Shown here: positions 1 to 11,164 of the stretch, one piece after another | Layout of the letters: each line of letters begins with the position of its first letter | Numbering within the stretch: position 1 is the stretch's first letter | Assembly (NCBI GenBank): GCA_963932145.1 | Contig: OZ010611.1 | Location: 59,913,792-59,977,791, forward strand | DNA: 64,000 bases | Direction of reading: 5' to 3' | Source: Acanthosepion lycidas | Taxonomy: Eukaryota > Mollusca > Cephalopoda > Sepiida > Sepiidae | The notes under the pieces: generated by a model | What the model was told of the DNA's origin: nothing | Database searches by the model: none | Seen by the model: only the letters and a program-made list of their open reading frames with translations | Position numbers and translations under genes: made by a program

Positions 1-692
1 AGAAAGAATAAAGAAAATAATATAAAAGAAAAAAAACTGAAGACCAAAAAATAAATAATAAAAGACGAAAAAGAAAGAACATTGAACCAGTAAGAAAGAA
101 AGATAGAAGAAAAAGAAAGTAAGAACACAAAGAAGAAAGAAAAAACACAAAGAAAGAAAGGAAGAAAGAAAGAAAGAAAAGACTCTTATTTTGATAAAGA
201 TAAGATTTATTTGAAATTTATTTTGAAACAAAATAAAATGGCGCAATATTTAATTAATAAAATAATCATGAAAAAACATTTATTAGACGAAAAAAAAAAA
301 AGAAAAAAAAGATTATATATCCTGCCATTACTTTAGAAAAATAATGAACCATTCTGTTTTGATTATTAGAGAAGGCGGAAGAAAAACTTCCATCCGGCTT
401 TATTGACAAAAAGAAAAAAAATAGTAGAAAGAATGAAAAAACGTAAAAAGAAGCAAGGAAAGAAAAGAAAGAAAGCAAGAAAGAAAGAAATATTAAAAAG
501 AAAATAGAGAAAAGAAAGAAAAGGAAGCAGAGTGTAAAGAAAGAAAAAAGAAAGAAAGAAAAAAGAAAGAAAGAAAAAAGAAAGAAAGAAAAACGTAAAA
601 AGAAGCAAAGAAAGAAAAGAAAGAAAGAAAGCAAGAAAGAAAGAAATATTAAAAAGAAAATAGAGAAAAGAAAGAAAAGGGAGCAGAGTGTA

Positions 693-728
<36 letters not shown>

Positions 729-796
729 AAAAAGAAAAAAGAAAGAAAGAAATCGAAAAAAGAAGCAAATAACGGAAAGAATCGAAATGACCAACA

Positions 797-827
<31 letters not shown>

Positions 828-1243
828 GGAAGGAAATAAGCAAGCAAGCAAGAAAGAAAGAAAGAAAGAAAGAAAGAAAAACGAAAAAGAAGCAAATGAA
901 GGAAAGAAAAGAAATAAGCAAGCAAGAAAAAAAGAAAGAAAGGAAGTAAAGGAAATAAGCAAGCAAGCAAGAAAGAAAAAGCGTAAAAAGAACCAATGAA
1001 AGAAATGGAAGGAAATAAGCAAGCAAGCAAGAAAGAAAAACGAAAAAAGAAGCAAATGAAAGAAAGAAAAGAAATAAGCAAGCAAGCAAGCAAGAAAGAA
1101 AGAAAGAAAGAAAGAAAGGAAGTAAAGGAAATAAGCAAGTAAGAAAGAAAGTAAGAAAAAGCTCAAAAGAAGCAAAGAAAGAAAGTAAAGGAAATAAGCA
1201 AGCAAGAAAGAAAGAAAGAAAAAGTAAATCGTAAAAAGAAGCA

Positions 1244-1274
<31 letters not shown>

Positions 1275-1295
1275 GGAAGATAGAGTAAGCGATAA
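1..1295. repeat. Polypurine (GAAA)n-rich tract, 1.3 kb
   Basis: Almost pure purine on the plus strand, built from GAAA with interspersed AGCAAGCAAG, and from about 890 to 1200 repeated blocks of GGAAATAAGCAAGCAAG. The interior about 180-420 is more mixed. Long Phe/Leu-rich or Lys/Glu-rich frames here are composition artefacts, not genes. It could adopt triplex (H-DNA) structures. Confidence 0.9.
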
Positions 1296-1619
1296 TGCTC
1301 TCAGGTGCTTAAGTCTGCTTCAATGAAATGTAGAATAGGAAGAAAGAAAGAAATGAAGGGTCAAATTACTATTTACCATTGAAGAAATTTCTTTTCTTCC
1401 GGCTTATCAAGACTTTGCAGGTTATTTTAAAGCCAGAAAATATATTTTTTTAGATTGTAAGAAATTTTAGGGACGATTATAATGATTTATTGATATAAAT
1501 CCTACTAATGAATTCATAATTAGATATGATAAGAGCAGAAAGCAGATGAGCAGACATGTGGCAGAAAGTGGTAGATAGATAGATAGAGAGAGAGAGAGAG
1601 AAAGAGAGATATGAACAGA

Positions 1620-1622
<3 letters not shown>

Positions 1623-1668
<46 letters not shown>
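1623..1668. repeat. (TA)n microsatellite
   Basis: Uninterrupted TA dinucleotides, preceded by (GA)n and GATA repeats at about 1573-1620. Frames of alternating Ile and Tyr over such tracts are not genes. Confidence 0.95.
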
Positions 1669-1671
<3 letters not shown>

Positions 1672-1779
1672 ATAAATAAATATGAGAAGAAAGAAAGACA
1701 GAAAGAAAGATTTTAGCGGTATTTAAAATCAGCATTGAAATTTATCGCTTTTATTTAATTCAAAGTAATATCCAGGCAC

Positions 1780-2135
1780 CGACTGAGAAATTTGAGTACT
1801 GTGTTCGAATTCCAGTCGTGTTCATTAGATTTACTTACGTGTTAATACCCTGGGAAAAGTTATAAATCCATCTCTTCCCTGCGCAACTATGGGTAAATCA
1901 GACTAGGTCGTATTTTGTTTTAAGGCGAAACCTTCTTCGGTAGCAATACCACAAATAATTTACAGAAATCGTTTCTTCCAGTCTGTCAGAAGGGGATTCT
2001 TCTTCTACTTCGTGGCAACCGTTTTGGGTAAGTAAAGCAGCGGGTTTGGCTCCGTCAGGTTATCTTGTCCAGTAAAAGAAAACCCCACTGCTGCTGTTGC
2101 CTTTACGACCATAGAAGGTTACGGGTTTAGAAAAA
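1780..2135 (+). mobile_element. SINE, family S1
   Basis: Contains the S1 landmarks: TTCGAATTCCAGTCG (B-box-like), TTACTTACGTG, ACCCTGGGAAAAG, CTATGGGTAAATCAG, then CTCCGTCAGGTTATCTTG and a 3' part with GAAGGTTACGGGTTT. Other copies lie at 15.24-15.57 (-), 20.83-21.0, 38.62-38.97, 43.9-44.15 (-) and 59.38-59.57 kb. Confidence 0.7.
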
Positions 2136-2709
2136 AAAAATTTTTAACTTTCATTCGCGACGTATATTCAATTTCTGTTGTTAGGCATCAGTTGAGGAAA
2201 TACTTTTGGCCTTACTTCCGCAGCATCAGTGGGTGAGCGGAAATCGGAAATGGTGATAGCATAAACAGGAAATACATCCGATGGTTAAAATTAACAGGGT
2301 GCACAGGTATCATTGAGCCTAGAATAAACAGGTGCACAGGTATCATGAGCAGAAGAAATTGTGCACTTGGGTGGGCGCTTGTCGAAAAAGGCGTGGCCAC
2401 ACGAATTTGCGTAGACGACATACCGGAAGAAGTGTAGCCACATGAAGTTGCCTAGGTGTCCATATATTATCTAACAGGTCCGATTCTTGATCTGGATATA
2501 GAGGCTGGCTAGAGGTTCACCGAAGATTCATCTCGGTCAGTTCCTGTGTCCAAAATCCTAACCTCTGTGATTCTCCCTCACTCTACACATTCGCCGCAAT
2601 TCGAACAATAAAGATATATGTATATATTTTTTTATGTATAAGTGTTCGTCGGCTTATTAATATAATGCATTGTATATCTATCATCGTTTGATGCTGTGCA
2701 TCGTTTGAT

Positions 2710-2850
2710 ATGGAGTGATGGTTAACAAGCATGCCGCACTAGAACAATTACCACTGAGTTGTGAGTTCGGCCCTCAATGAGTGTTTCATTGTGCCTTGTG
2801 CCACATCTAAGCTTCGCTTAGTAAATTTTTATCATTGGATTATTTACGAT
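2710..2850 (+). mobile_element. tRNA-derived SINE fragment, family S3
   Basis: GTGATGGTTAACAAGCATGC resembles an A-box region and TTGTGAGTTCGGCCCTC a B-box region. It is followed by GCCTTGTGCCACATCTAAGC. A shorter tail copy with the same GGCCTTGTGTCACATCTAAG lies at about 7430-7475. Confidence 0.5.
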
Positions 2851-3423
2851 TTTCTATGTTAATTTTCTTTCTTTTTTCGTTTACGCCAAGAAAAATGAAT
2901 TAAAAATAAAAACGGAAAAAGTTTGAGATAAACATAAAAAAAAACTGCTTTCATTTTTTCCATTATTTTTATATTAATACTTTTATTAATTAAAATATAT
3001 TTCTCTTTCTTATTAAAAAGGTCTTAATTATTATTTTTTTTTTGTTAAATGGAACGAGTCATTGTCTGGATTCTATCTCGGGAGAAATTATACCCTCATT
3101 CACCTGTCACGTAAAGAGAAAACTATCTAGAAATATTTCAAAAACACAAATGTCATTTGTTCTTGAATGTTTCACAAGCAGGTGATTTTTCAATAGAACG
3201 GGTTTAATTTCCGTTAGTCACGTGACTGTCGAAGGTGAGTCAGTCATTTCGTATTTATTTTTTTACATTGGACGATTGGAAATGGCACCAAGAAAGCCAT
3301 TTCTGATTCTAGATTATTTTAGCTCATATTTTGTTTTAAGACGAAAGATTATTCGGCCGTAATATCACAAATAATTTACAGGAATCGTTTCTTTCAGTCC
3401 GTCAGAAGGGAATTCTTCTTCTA

Positions 3424-3426
<3 letters not shown>

Positions 3427-3482
<56 letters not shown>

Positions 3483-3542
3483 TCTATCTCTGATATTGAG
3501 CACTTTATCCCATAAATATAGCACACCTTAAAACTATGTTTC

Positions 3543-3620
<78 letters not shown>

Positions 3621-3825
3621 CACTTCAGTAAAATGAATGGAGCACTTTGGCTGATTGGCATTTGTTTACATTCGTAAAAACAATACGCTTGATTTAGCTG
3701 TGTAACTCTGCCGAGTGAAGATAGGTCAGTGATAGAATCGGTTAGGTTTCGATCCTGGCTTGAGGCATTCGGATGTCTAGTCGCACTGAGGAGCTGTGAT
3801 ACAGCAAAACAGTACAGTCTGTGTA

Positions 3826-3875
<50 letters not shown>
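3427..3875. repeat. Three (TA)n tracts separated by repeat fragments
   Basis: TA tracts at about 3427-3480, 3547-3617 and 3829-3873. Between the first two is a 60-bp IR-D fragment (ATATTGAGCACTTTATCCC...). Between the second and third is about 200 bp with a tRNA-like stretch (GGTTAGGTTTCGATCCTGGC) that may be a SINE head. Confidence 0.75.
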
Positions 3876-4058
3876 GGTGAAACAGCAAAATTGTTCAAAT
3901 CTTGTAACTGCATAATTATCCCACCTCCTCAATGTCTAAAAAAAACTAATTGAGTTTCTTTTTACCAAGTTATCAGATAATACGTTTAGCTATCTTGGCA
4001 CCATTTTTCGTAAGAATCACGGAAAAACCCCTTGACTTATTCAGATATCAACCCTACT

Positions 4059-4453
4059 ATGTCTTCCAAACTGAGCAATGGTGAGAGGAAAAAGATAATT
4101 CAGGCCTTCAGTAATGCTACCAACATTCCTACTCTGGCTTACATCTTCACAGTCCATTCAAGAACTATCAAGAGAACGGTGAATAAGTTTTAAAAAGCGG
4201 GAACAGTAGAGAGAAAAAACTGAATCAGGTTACAACAGTAAGAGGGATAATCAATTAGAAAAGATCCAACTCAATCCATAAGACGTTTGGCACCTGAGAA
4301 AGGAGTTTCTGCTATGACAGTCCAAAGAACAGTGAAAAAAGATTTGAAAATGAAATCGTACTAGAAATGTGAGGCACCATGTTACTCCAGGACAGAGAGT
4401 TAGAAGGTTAGAGAAGGTGAAGATAATCTTGAATAAGTTGGAAAATGATCCTG

Positions 4454-4455
<2 letters not shown>
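4059..4455 (+). pseudogene. Tc1-like transposase N-terminal remnant
   Basis: From the ATG at 4059 the translation reads MSSKLSNGERKKIIQAFSNA and on to a stop. Further in-frame pieces follow, including SIRRLAPEKGVSAMTVQRTV and HVTPGQRVRRLEKVKIILNK, broken by stops at about 4193 and 4225 and by small shifts. The two helix-turn-helix blocks followed by a basic linker are typical of the DNA-binding half of Tc1/mariner-superfamily transposases. The catalytic half is absent; the match ends at a (TA)n tract at 4457. The copy is dead. Confidence 0.65.
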
Positions 4456-4507
<52 letters not shown>

Positions 4508-4849
4508 CATACAATAGGAATTAAAATTACATCATAGTTATGATCATTTCACTTTACGAATTAAGACTTACTCGCAAAGATTTTCAAACTGATTACGATA
4601 ATAAGATAAAATAAAATGAAAAGAAACCAGACCTAAAGTAAATTTTAAAACAAAGCAGAGGAAAAGAAGGGAAGAAAAACGGAAAAAAAGGAAACAGTAA
4701 AGAAATAGTGAAATGACAGAATAGAATAAGGGGTGAAAATGAGAAAGAAAGAGGTAAAGAAAGAGTAGTAACGTCTAGATATGGGGGTGGTAGCAGGGGG
4801 CGGATACATGTAGACGCGACATTGACTTATATTAGAATATTCACCTCGG

Positions 4850-5200
4850 TTTCAATGAAGAAAAATATACGGAAAAACAAACAAAAATCCTTATATGCAA
4901 TTATGCTGTTTTAATGTTAATATAATGTCAACGTCGGACGTTTCGGTTTAATAAACCATCTTCAGGACCTATTCATAAAATATAATTAACATTATCAATT
5001 CAACATGACAAAGACGATGGACATAAGAACAAGACTTATCCAAACAGAATATGAATATGTCCTGAAGATGGTTTATTAGACCGAAACGTCCGACGTTGAC
5101 ATTATATTAACATTAAAACAGCATAATTGCATTTAAGGATTTTTGTTTGTTTTTTCCGTATATTTTTCTTCATACTGTCGGATCTATATCCATATATTTG
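4850..5200. mobile_element. Foldback element, family IR-A (empty LINE target copy)
   Basis: Inverted arms of about 115 bp (roughly 4856-4972 and 5056-5172, ends GAAGAAAAATATACGG / CCGTATATTTTTCTTC) flank an about 85-bp centre with GGACATAAGAACAAGACT, the uninterrupted LINE target. The outer right end extends through ATACTGTCGGATCTATATCC into a (TA)n tract. Each arm carries a hammerhead-like core. The paired arms recall the terminal repeats of Penelope-like elements or a MITE; no coding capacity is present. Confidence 0.8.
5057..5102 (+). ncRNA. Hammerhead ribozyme-like motif, type I (IR-A right arm)
   Basis: Stem I is ATGTC (5057-5061) paired with GACAT (5098-5102). The core CTGAAGA (5062-5068) is followed by one extra T. 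Stem II is GGTT...GACC (5070-5082), then GAAA (5083-5086). Stem III is ACGT/ACGT around a CCG loop (5086-5096), followed by T at the cleavage position (5097). Order, core and short stem III match type I hammerheads of Penelope-like retroelements. The extra base between A9 and stem II is non-canonical and may impair activity. Confidence 0.5.
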
Positions 5201-5202
5201 CT

Positions 5203-5259
<57 letters not shown>

Positions 5260-5395
5260 TAATATAGATAATAAGACACAGTTATTCAACTACGCATTTC
5301 GCCTCTTAATGTAGTCGTTCCCAGGCTGGTATGAGGGACAAACTCATCTGTGAGAAAAGAGCGTTGGGATAATGTGGAAAGGGTCTTAACTCTCC

Positions 5396-5614
5396 TTATA
5401 AGATGTTGCGTACTGAAGTCACTAATGTTGACTGAATTAGAAATTTAGCCTCATGCGAATAGAGTTCTGCTTTGTCCATTAGGACTTTTAGGTGGAAAGC
5501 ACATTTACTTATCTGTTTTTTTCTTTTATCAATGTTTTCAGGGCAATTCGCAGATAATAAGGAAAATAGATCTGTGGCGAAGGTGTCGGGAAACCACTCC
5601 ACTATCTTTCCCAA
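5396..5614 (-). other. Unclassified 72-codon open frame
   Basis: ATG at 5614; product MGKIVEWFPDTFATDLFSLL followed by a Lys-rich segment. The composition is protein-like, unlike the low-complexity frames around it, but no splice signals or family I recognise support it. It could be an exon of another gene or a decayed transposon. Confidence 0.25.
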
Positions 5615-6554
5615 GAAGTCATGGTAATTTACATATAATAAAGAAGTATGCGTGTAATGTTATGATCATGTATGGTCTGAAGAGACATTACATAAAGAAA
5701 AGGAATATCCGTTTTTTTTTTTTTGTCAAAGAAACATATTTTTTATTTATTAAAAAACAAAAACAACAACAAAAAGAAAACAGGTTTGGACGGTACAAAA
5801 ATTCAAACTGAGTTCGATATGCATTGAAGGAAGAATTAGCATACGAAGGATAAACAAAAAAAAAAAAATAAAATAAAATAAAAAAGTGACAGATTTGAAG
5901 AGAAGTGAAAAGTTAAGCGTTGATGAACACTTTCTGAACGATAGCAAAAATTACAGAAGCTCTCTTCAGAGAAAAACTTTTAATTAATGTTTCTGTTGAC
6001 TTTTCTTCTGTCCACTAATCGCAACAAGGTTTCCATTTATGTAACGGACATCAAGAACAATTTCATTTTCCGTATTAACTATATTATATTATTTTATATT
6101 TATATTATCTTATATTTACTTTATTTTATATTAATTTAATTTTATTTTATATTTGTATTAGTTCATTTTATTTTTAACATGAAGCGTTGTCAGTCCATTA
6201 TGAATTCTCACTTTTCTTTCATCGTAATTTTGCCATAAAAGGCAATTAAAATTAAGATGAAAGAAAATGACAAGTTTAAATCAATAATGGCTAAAATGCA
6301 GCTTCTAAAAACAATACAACAAATCATCGACTCTCAAAATAATAAAAAAATATGTTGCAGGCAGAAAATCGAGAAAGAGTGAAGGCTAGCTTTATAAGGT
6401 TCAATTTGGTCAGCCGTTAAGTTCCTTGTAGCCCAGATGGCAAGAGTAGCTAGTGCGTTTAGCCGGTATTCTTCTTCTTTATGCTTCGTCACTTTAGGAC
6501 ATTAGCAGTCAAGGCTCTCTACAACTTCCTGTCCTTTGTAGCTGTTAGTAAATT

Positions 6555-6990
6555 TTGGCTTTTCGGTATCTCTCCTAATCCCTGTTGTGCCATCTGCCGC
6601 CGTAATGTTGCTTCTTTGTGCCATTTCTATAAATAATTTCATGGTAATTGTTCTGTTGAACTTTCTTTCTAGACTTTATGAATTTAAGCGCAATACTTAA
6701 TTGGCGACAAGGTCTCATCATTTTACGATTAAAACGGCTAAATGTAACCGTATGTTCTATGCTAACAGTTTCTTCTATCGTACTATCCTTGTGGAACTCT
6801 CTTCCGGCTCCTAGCTTCCCAGTCAACTTTGATCTTCAAAAATGTAAATGTAATGTCAATCGTTATCTTTGTCTCCTTAATTCTTGTTCTTTTATGATTT
6901 CCTCTCCTTAATAGTATTTTTCTTTAACATTCGGTAACACATTGCGTCTTAGTGGCTTTATTGCCTTGCTTGAGGTGAATTGATTAAAAA
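6555..6990 (+). pseudogene. LINE 3' end (family L-B), decayed ORF2 C-terminus
   Basis: The frame from about 6678 ends with SLWNSLPAPSFPVNFDLQK and a VNRYL block, a common ending of CR1/Jockey-like LINE ORF2 proteins. The 3' part (TGCGTCTTAGTGGCTTTATTGCCTTGCTT, split over 6948-6976) recurs at 9.8, 56.2 and 62.6 kb. An antisense unit related to the 57.6-58.0 kb tandem block (CTCTACAACTTCCTGTCC) lies just before it at 6470-6545. Confidence 0.65.
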
Positions 6991-7859
6991 TATACTCAAA
7001 TTCGCTAGGTAGGTTATGCGTTGTTTTCCTCTGTCTCTCTTGCCTTCAGTCTCTGCTGTAGTATCAAATTTTTCTTGTCAGGATTACCCGAGCCAAAGCG
7101 ACCGTGTGTTCGCTTTTCATTAGGAACTTTTTTTTTTTTTTATATTTTTGTTGACCACAGATTTTCACGATCGGTGATAAATTCGAGCAACTTGCTTGCG
7201 TGAAGATTTATGAAACTCGGCAAACTGAATTCGCGACCCTCGAAATGGTTCGTCAGGATTTCTGCAACCACAGCATTTTGAAAGACATGGAAGTTACAAG
7301 ACTGATTAAATATCGTTTCAAGCGTTCAGTGCGAGTACTCGTCAGCAGAATGACCGAAAATGCGCCGAAAACACTGCGAGCTCGTTGAACAATCCATTGA
7401 ATATCTTTAACACTGGGTGCTCCATACTTTCGGCCTTGTGTCACATCTAAGCTACACTTAGAAAATCACCATCAACTCTTTTCAGAATTAGTTACAGGAG
7501 ATCCTAATACTACAACTTTCCGATAACTCCTCGTATAAAGGCCGCATTCTTATTAATAAGTATAACGATGATTCATTACACAAGGCACAAGGCCGTATTT
7601 GAAGAGTTCCCATTAATAAAAAATGATGCTTAGTCTTTGTCTGAAATGACACATGGTCGGAGTTCTCATTAATATACAAAATATCCCCGTCAGTTCAATA
7701 AAGTGATGTGTTCAACATATCTAGAATGTTGCCCGGTGTGACAATTACTTAAGGAAGGTCGGAGGCTAGAGCGATCGAAAAGAGGTGTAAAATAACACAG
7801 ACGATGAAATTGTTTCTAAAGAAACAATGTATAATAGTAATAACACATTGTCTCATGAA

Positions 7860-8190
7860 ATCTAACCAGAAACATTTCAGTTGATCTGAAGAGATTTTCT
7901 GGATTCAAAATATAGAAAGTATAGGTCATGAATTCTCACGTTGACAAAGATCAACATTGTAATGACATATAGGAGAAATCATGACAATAAAACAGGTTTT
8001 AATAGATTTTTAGAATAAAAAGAAAGTATAAGGGTGTTGTTCACACAATGACAAAGACCGATATTGTAATGACACACAGGAAAGATGGCAAAACAATAAA
8101 AAGCTTTTAAGAGGTTTTTAGAATAAAGAAAAGTACACGTGTATTGTTTACACAATAACAAAGAGAGTGTAATGACAAACTGAAAATATC
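7860..8190. repeat. Tandem repeat, about 112-bp period, three diverged copies
   Basis: Landmarks recur about every 112 bp: TTTTTAGAATAAA, a TGACAAAG-type segment, TGTAATGACA and AATAAAA. No coding content. Confidence 0.6.
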
Positions 8191-8229
8191 ACATGCAATT
8201 AAAATAGATTTGAATATTTAAAAAAAGAT

Positions 8230-8890
8230 TTTTAATTATTTACACTATTTATATTTTTCGGACTCGTCCTAATCGTTATTGTCATATTCACGACGTTTCA
8301 GACGTTGTACGCTCCGGCCGTCTTCAGGTAGTACACGTTGGAATTTCGAAACGAAACCTTTTATTTCGTCCACTAGTGTAGATTGTTCTAGTTCCACGTG
8401 CCATGCCTTTTCCGGATATCTCAGTTTCTGTTATTTTCTTTTAGTAACTCTCCATGTTCTTGCCCATCCCTGCTGCGACCAGGTATTGAACTTACAACTC
8501 TTTGGGCCAAATCACTGGACTAATTCAAACAACGTTTTATCCATTTTGTCCCCAAGGACACACGGCCCAGTGGATAAAAGCGTTGGCTGAAGAAATCCAG
8601 TGACTTGACCCAAATAGTTGTGAATTCAATATCTGGCCACAGCAGAGGTGAACAAAAACATGGAGAATTGAGTTACTAAAGGGAACTAACTGATAAAGAG
8701 ATATCCAGAAAAGGCATGAAACTAGAAAAATCTACACTGGCGGACGAAATAAAGGGTTCGGATCGAAATTCCAACGTATAGCACCTGAAGAAGGCCGGAG
8801 TTTACATCGTCAGAAACGTCGTGAATATGACAATAAAGATGAGAAAAATATTCCGAACGATGCGAATAGTATAAATAGTTACAATCCTTC
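8230..8890. mobile_element. Head-to-head inverted SINE pair (family S2)
   Basis: Left arm (minus, about 8230-8555) and right arm (plus, about 8556-8890) are inverted copies meeting at GTCCCCAAGGACACACGGCC. The plus head has an A-box-like CGGCCCAGTGGATAAAAGCG and a B-box-like GTGAATTCAATATCTGG, as in tRNA-derived SINEs. Both arms contain the ACCTGAAGA...GGCC...GAAACGT block and end near GATGAG...ATTCCGAACGATG. Confidence 0.7.
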
Positions 8891-9144
8891 ATCTCAGAAA
8901 TATAGACAGATGTTTACTCTTAAAACAATAAGTTTTTTAGACGTTGTCAAAGACAACGCCAAGAAAAAGCAGCAGATACAAAATGTACAAAGATATTTTG
9001 CTGTCAGGCAGTGAAGATATTACGAAAACTAATAAAAATAAATAAATCTGTTCTTCTATATTTTGTTATCTCATCAATATATTGAAGTAGTCATCGCTAT
9101 TTGTTAATATTTTTCGATTTGAATTAAAAAATTCACCTAACTTA

Positions 9145-9495
9145 TTTGTTCTCTGTTATGTCTTCAATTTGAAATCAAATATGGCCACTATACTTGCAGT
9201 TCGTGGTACCTTCAATTTGAACTGAATGTTTATTTGTTCTTTGTTATATCTTCAATTTGAAATCAAATATGGCCACTATACTTGCAGTTCGTGGTACCTT
9301 CAATATGAAATGAATGTTTATTTGTTCTTTGTTATATCTTCAATTTGAAATCAAATATGGCCACTATACTTGCAGTTCGTGGTACCTTCAATATGAAATG
9401 AATGTTTATTTGTTCTTTGTTATATCTTCAATTTGAAATCAAATATGGCCATCTATACTTGCAGTTCCTTGTATCTTCAATTTGAACTGAATGTA
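9145..9495. repeat. Minisatellite, about 88-bp period, four copies
   Basis: Units contain TTTGTTCTTTGTTATATC, TTCAATTTGAAATC, AAATATGGCCACTATAC and GCAGTTCGTGGTACC. The last unit is more diverged (GCCATCTATAC, TTCCTTGTATC). Related single motifs continue to about 9.7 kb and at 10.06-10.12 kb. Confidence 0.85.
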
Positions 9496-9769
9496 GAAAC
9501 ATCTATTTATTATTGTTTATTTTTTTAGTATAGGAATTAAATGTGTCCATTTCAATTTACTGTTTTTTATCTTTGATATGAATTAACTATATTTATTTAT
9601 TATATTATCAATGGGAATTAAACATTTCCGTTTGTGCGACTTACATAGTGCCAGATTTCATTTCCATTGAAAGATATAAAAATGTATTATATAGAAATAG
9701 AGGTTGATAGATTCGCCTATCGTTTGATAAATATTCCACCTCAGTTTTATACACAGGAGTAAAGGTTCA

Positions 9770-9945
9770 TCCCTTGTTTCTTCTTAAGGATTGGATTTCC
9801 AATTCCTGCTATAGTCTTTTTTTTATCTTTCGCCTTTAGTAACACCATGCGTCTTGATGGTGTTATAGCCTTGATTGGGGTGAAAAAAATCATTCCAATT
9901 GAAGATATAAAAACTCAATATATATAGTATATAATTTATAACATG

Positions 9946-9989
<44 letters not shown>

Positions 9990-9991
9990 AA

Positions 9992-10035
<44 letters not shown>

Positions 10036-10045
10036 AATTAGCATT
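9770..10045. repeat. LINE L-B 3' tail and (TA)n tracts
   Basis: ACCATGCGTCTTGATGGTG...GCCTTGATTGGGGTGA at about 9842-9885 matches the L-B 3' end. TA tracts at about 9948-9985 and 10000-10030 follow, separated by TATAATTTAATTA. Confidence 0.6.
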
Positions 10046-10184
10046 GAAGATAGCAAAAGTCGTACTATTTTATATCTTCAGTATAAATCAAATATGACCA
10101 TATCGATTATATAATTTCTAATATAGATAGAATGTTGCTACACACTTGTACAAATTAATTAAAACAAGACGAATAATTCCGTTA

Positions 10185-10530
10185 TTATTTACTCGTTTTT
10201 TTTTGTATTTTTCCAATGCAACCTGACCCAGTGTACATGTTAGTGCTTCGTATGTCCATTCCAAGAAGTCGTTCCTTGCAGATTGACCACAGATTTTCGA
10301 TTGGATTTAAATCATGAATGTTTCCTAGCCAATCTATAGTACTTTTATTTGCACATTGGTAAGGCTTGCCATTGTCTTCGTCCAGCGACACAATTTTCGT
10401 ACGCTTCCTTGGAGTAACGTACATCGCAGACAATGGCCGTAAGACAACTAATCGATAGTCGAGACAATAGTGTCTGGGCGTGATGAAAATCTGATGCAAT
10501 CACGTATGACACAATATTTTTCGAACCAAA
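10185..10530 (-). pseudogene. Tc1-like transposase C-terminal remnant
   Basis: The minus-strand translation includes IDWLGNIHDLNPIENLWSIC followed by KERL. Tc1-family transposases end their DDE catalytic domain with ...SPDLNPIENLW...KR, the last acidic residue lying in this block. The preceding part (RKRTKIVSLDEDNGKPYQC) is displaced in frame from the expected DGN/W..QDNDPKH context. Only about 100 codons survive with shifts, so this is a dead fragment. Confidence 0.7.
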
Positions 10531-10744
10531 CAAATTTCATCATACATCCCGAAAACAGATTCATATTACTGCACAACACTGCAAATGACCTAAGCTGAGA
10601 AAGAAAAATAGAAATCAATTACACCCTGTCACTTCAGTGGGTCTAAAACTGACTGTATGCTTAAAGAAAAGGAAACTAAAGCGCTTGTTTCGATTAATTT
10701 GTCCAAGGGTGTATGCCTGATCTTTATTTTGTATATTCAATGTG

Positions 10745-11030
10745 AATTAAATGTGACCACTTGCAGATTGACTACAGATTTTCGATTGGATTTAAATCAG
10801 AAGAGTACTTTGATTCGCTCACTGGTAAGGCTTGCCGGTGTGTTCGTGCAGCGACACAATTTTCGCACGCTTCCTTAGAGTAACGTACATCGCAGACAAT
10901 GGCCGTAAGACAACTAATCGACAGTCGAGACAATAGTGTCTGGGCGTGATGAAAATCTGATGCAATATTTTTCAATATGAATGTAATGTGGTCAAGACTT
11001 CTTGCCACTTCTAAAAATTCCAATATCAAA
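10745..11030 (-). pseudogene. Second Tc1-like remnant, partial duplicate of the 10.2-10.5 kb copy
   Basis: Repeats CAGACAATGGCCGTAAGACA, GACAATAGTGTCTGGGCGTG and the SSDLNPIENL block of the neighbour, but lacks about 60 bp in the middle. Same orientation, so it is either a segmental duplication or two insertions of one deleted Tc1 subfamily. Confidence 0.65.
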
Positions 11031-11164
11031 TCATTTGTTCTTATTATATCTTATGTTTGAGAAGAGATTCCTCTCCAAGTAATTATTCTCTAAAGTTAAA
11101 GGGCCATGCTGGTTACACGGCCTTTGTTAATTTATAGTGCGAAAAAAATAGAGAGAGAAGAAAT

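Noticed and set aside
266..1244. Long minus-strand frames rich in Phe, Leu and Ser
   Set aside because: They arise from the polypurine tract; no start context, domain or splice support.
3425..3913. 162-codon minus frame with Ile-Tyr runs
   Set aside because: Crosses three (TA)n tracts and repeat fragments; not a gene.
4570..4592. 17-bp minus-strand microexon between CAG and GTAAGT
   Set aside because: Not a multiple of 3, and phase 1 gives an immediate TGA; incompatible with the phase-1 gene.
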